Positions 5,777-5,797 of a DNA stretch of 5,797 nucleotides are shown in pieces. The stretch's first letter is position 1. The number at the start of each line of letters is the position of its first letter. The DNA comes from Euryarchaeota archaeon UBA170. Lineage in GTDB: Archaea; Thermoplasmatota; Poseidoniia; Poseidoniales; Thalassarchaeaceae. The notes below the pieces were generated by a model. The model made no database searches and was not told the origin of the DNA. It saw only the letters and a list, made by a program, of their open reading frames with translations. The translations under genes were made by a program, and so were the position numbers. The stretch is from contig DALF01000032.1 in the NCBI GenBank assembly GCA_002499345.1, positions 1 through 5,797 on the forward strand. The letters run 5' to 3'.

Positions 5777-5797
5777 ACTTCATCACCTCAGGTTACA

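Noticed and set aside
5752..5790. Resemblance to the 3' end of 16S rRNA (TGCGGTTTGG, then ATCACCTC)
   Set aside because: The two pieces are separated by unrelated sequence and nothing before them looks like the penultimate rRNA helix, so it appears to be coincidence.
5772..5791. C/D-box guide RNA on the minus strand (GTGATGA with flanking CTGA)
   Set aside because: The space between C-like and D-like boxes is only about four bases on one side and one on the other, too short for a guide, and no second box pair is visible.

Overview
The window looks like a compact archaeal chromosome segment. It carries an archaeal/eukaryotic-type single-stranded-DNA-binding protein (RPA) followed by its RPA-associated partner, a trans-prenyl diphosphate synthase, a shared TATA-like element, and very short gene junctions (TGATG, shared CTAG). 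I infer a euryarchaeon, possibly a marine Thermoplasmatota-type lineage (Marine Group II/III-like). That placement rests on gene content and general resemblance, not on any search. By eye I see no rRNA, tRNA, CRISPR array, insertion sequence or integrase.

Layout from left to right. (1) Bases 1-765, minus: a polyprenyl diphosphate synthase whose C-terminus runs off the left edge. Both Asp-rich catalytic motifs are present. (2) Bases 766-860: a divergent intergenic region with a nearly symmetric TATA-like element that could serve both directions. (3) Bases 861-1931, plus: a protein resembling hydroxymethylbilane synthase (HemC) in overall pattern, but without the expected catalytic and cofactor motifs. 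(4) Bases 1931-2029, plus: a possible 32-residue small ORF that touches the genes on both sides. (5) Bases 2026-2994, plus: a protein with up to three tandem SAP-like helix-extension-helix units, so a probable nucleic-acid-binding protein. (6) Bases 2991-3929, minus, and 3929-5653, minus: an rpa-rpap operon with a one-base TGATG overlap. It converges on the SAP gene, sharing four bases at the stop codons. (7) Bases 5654-5797: the rpa upstream region, with a strong Shine-Dalgarno sequence and nested inverted repeats that may form a branched RNA leader or operator.

The best-understood unit is rpa-rpap. RPA has an N-terminal helical region, three OB folds and a C-terminal zinc-finger OB-like region. 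RPAP has one OB fold and a C-terminal winged-helix-like tail, an RPA32-like arrangement. Together they should protect single-stranded DNA in replication, recombination and repair. The adjacent SAP protein may act in DNA metabolism too, but that is inference from position and fold only. The most promising unexplained items are the possible RNA structure before rpa, the degenerate HemC-like protein and the small bridging ORF.
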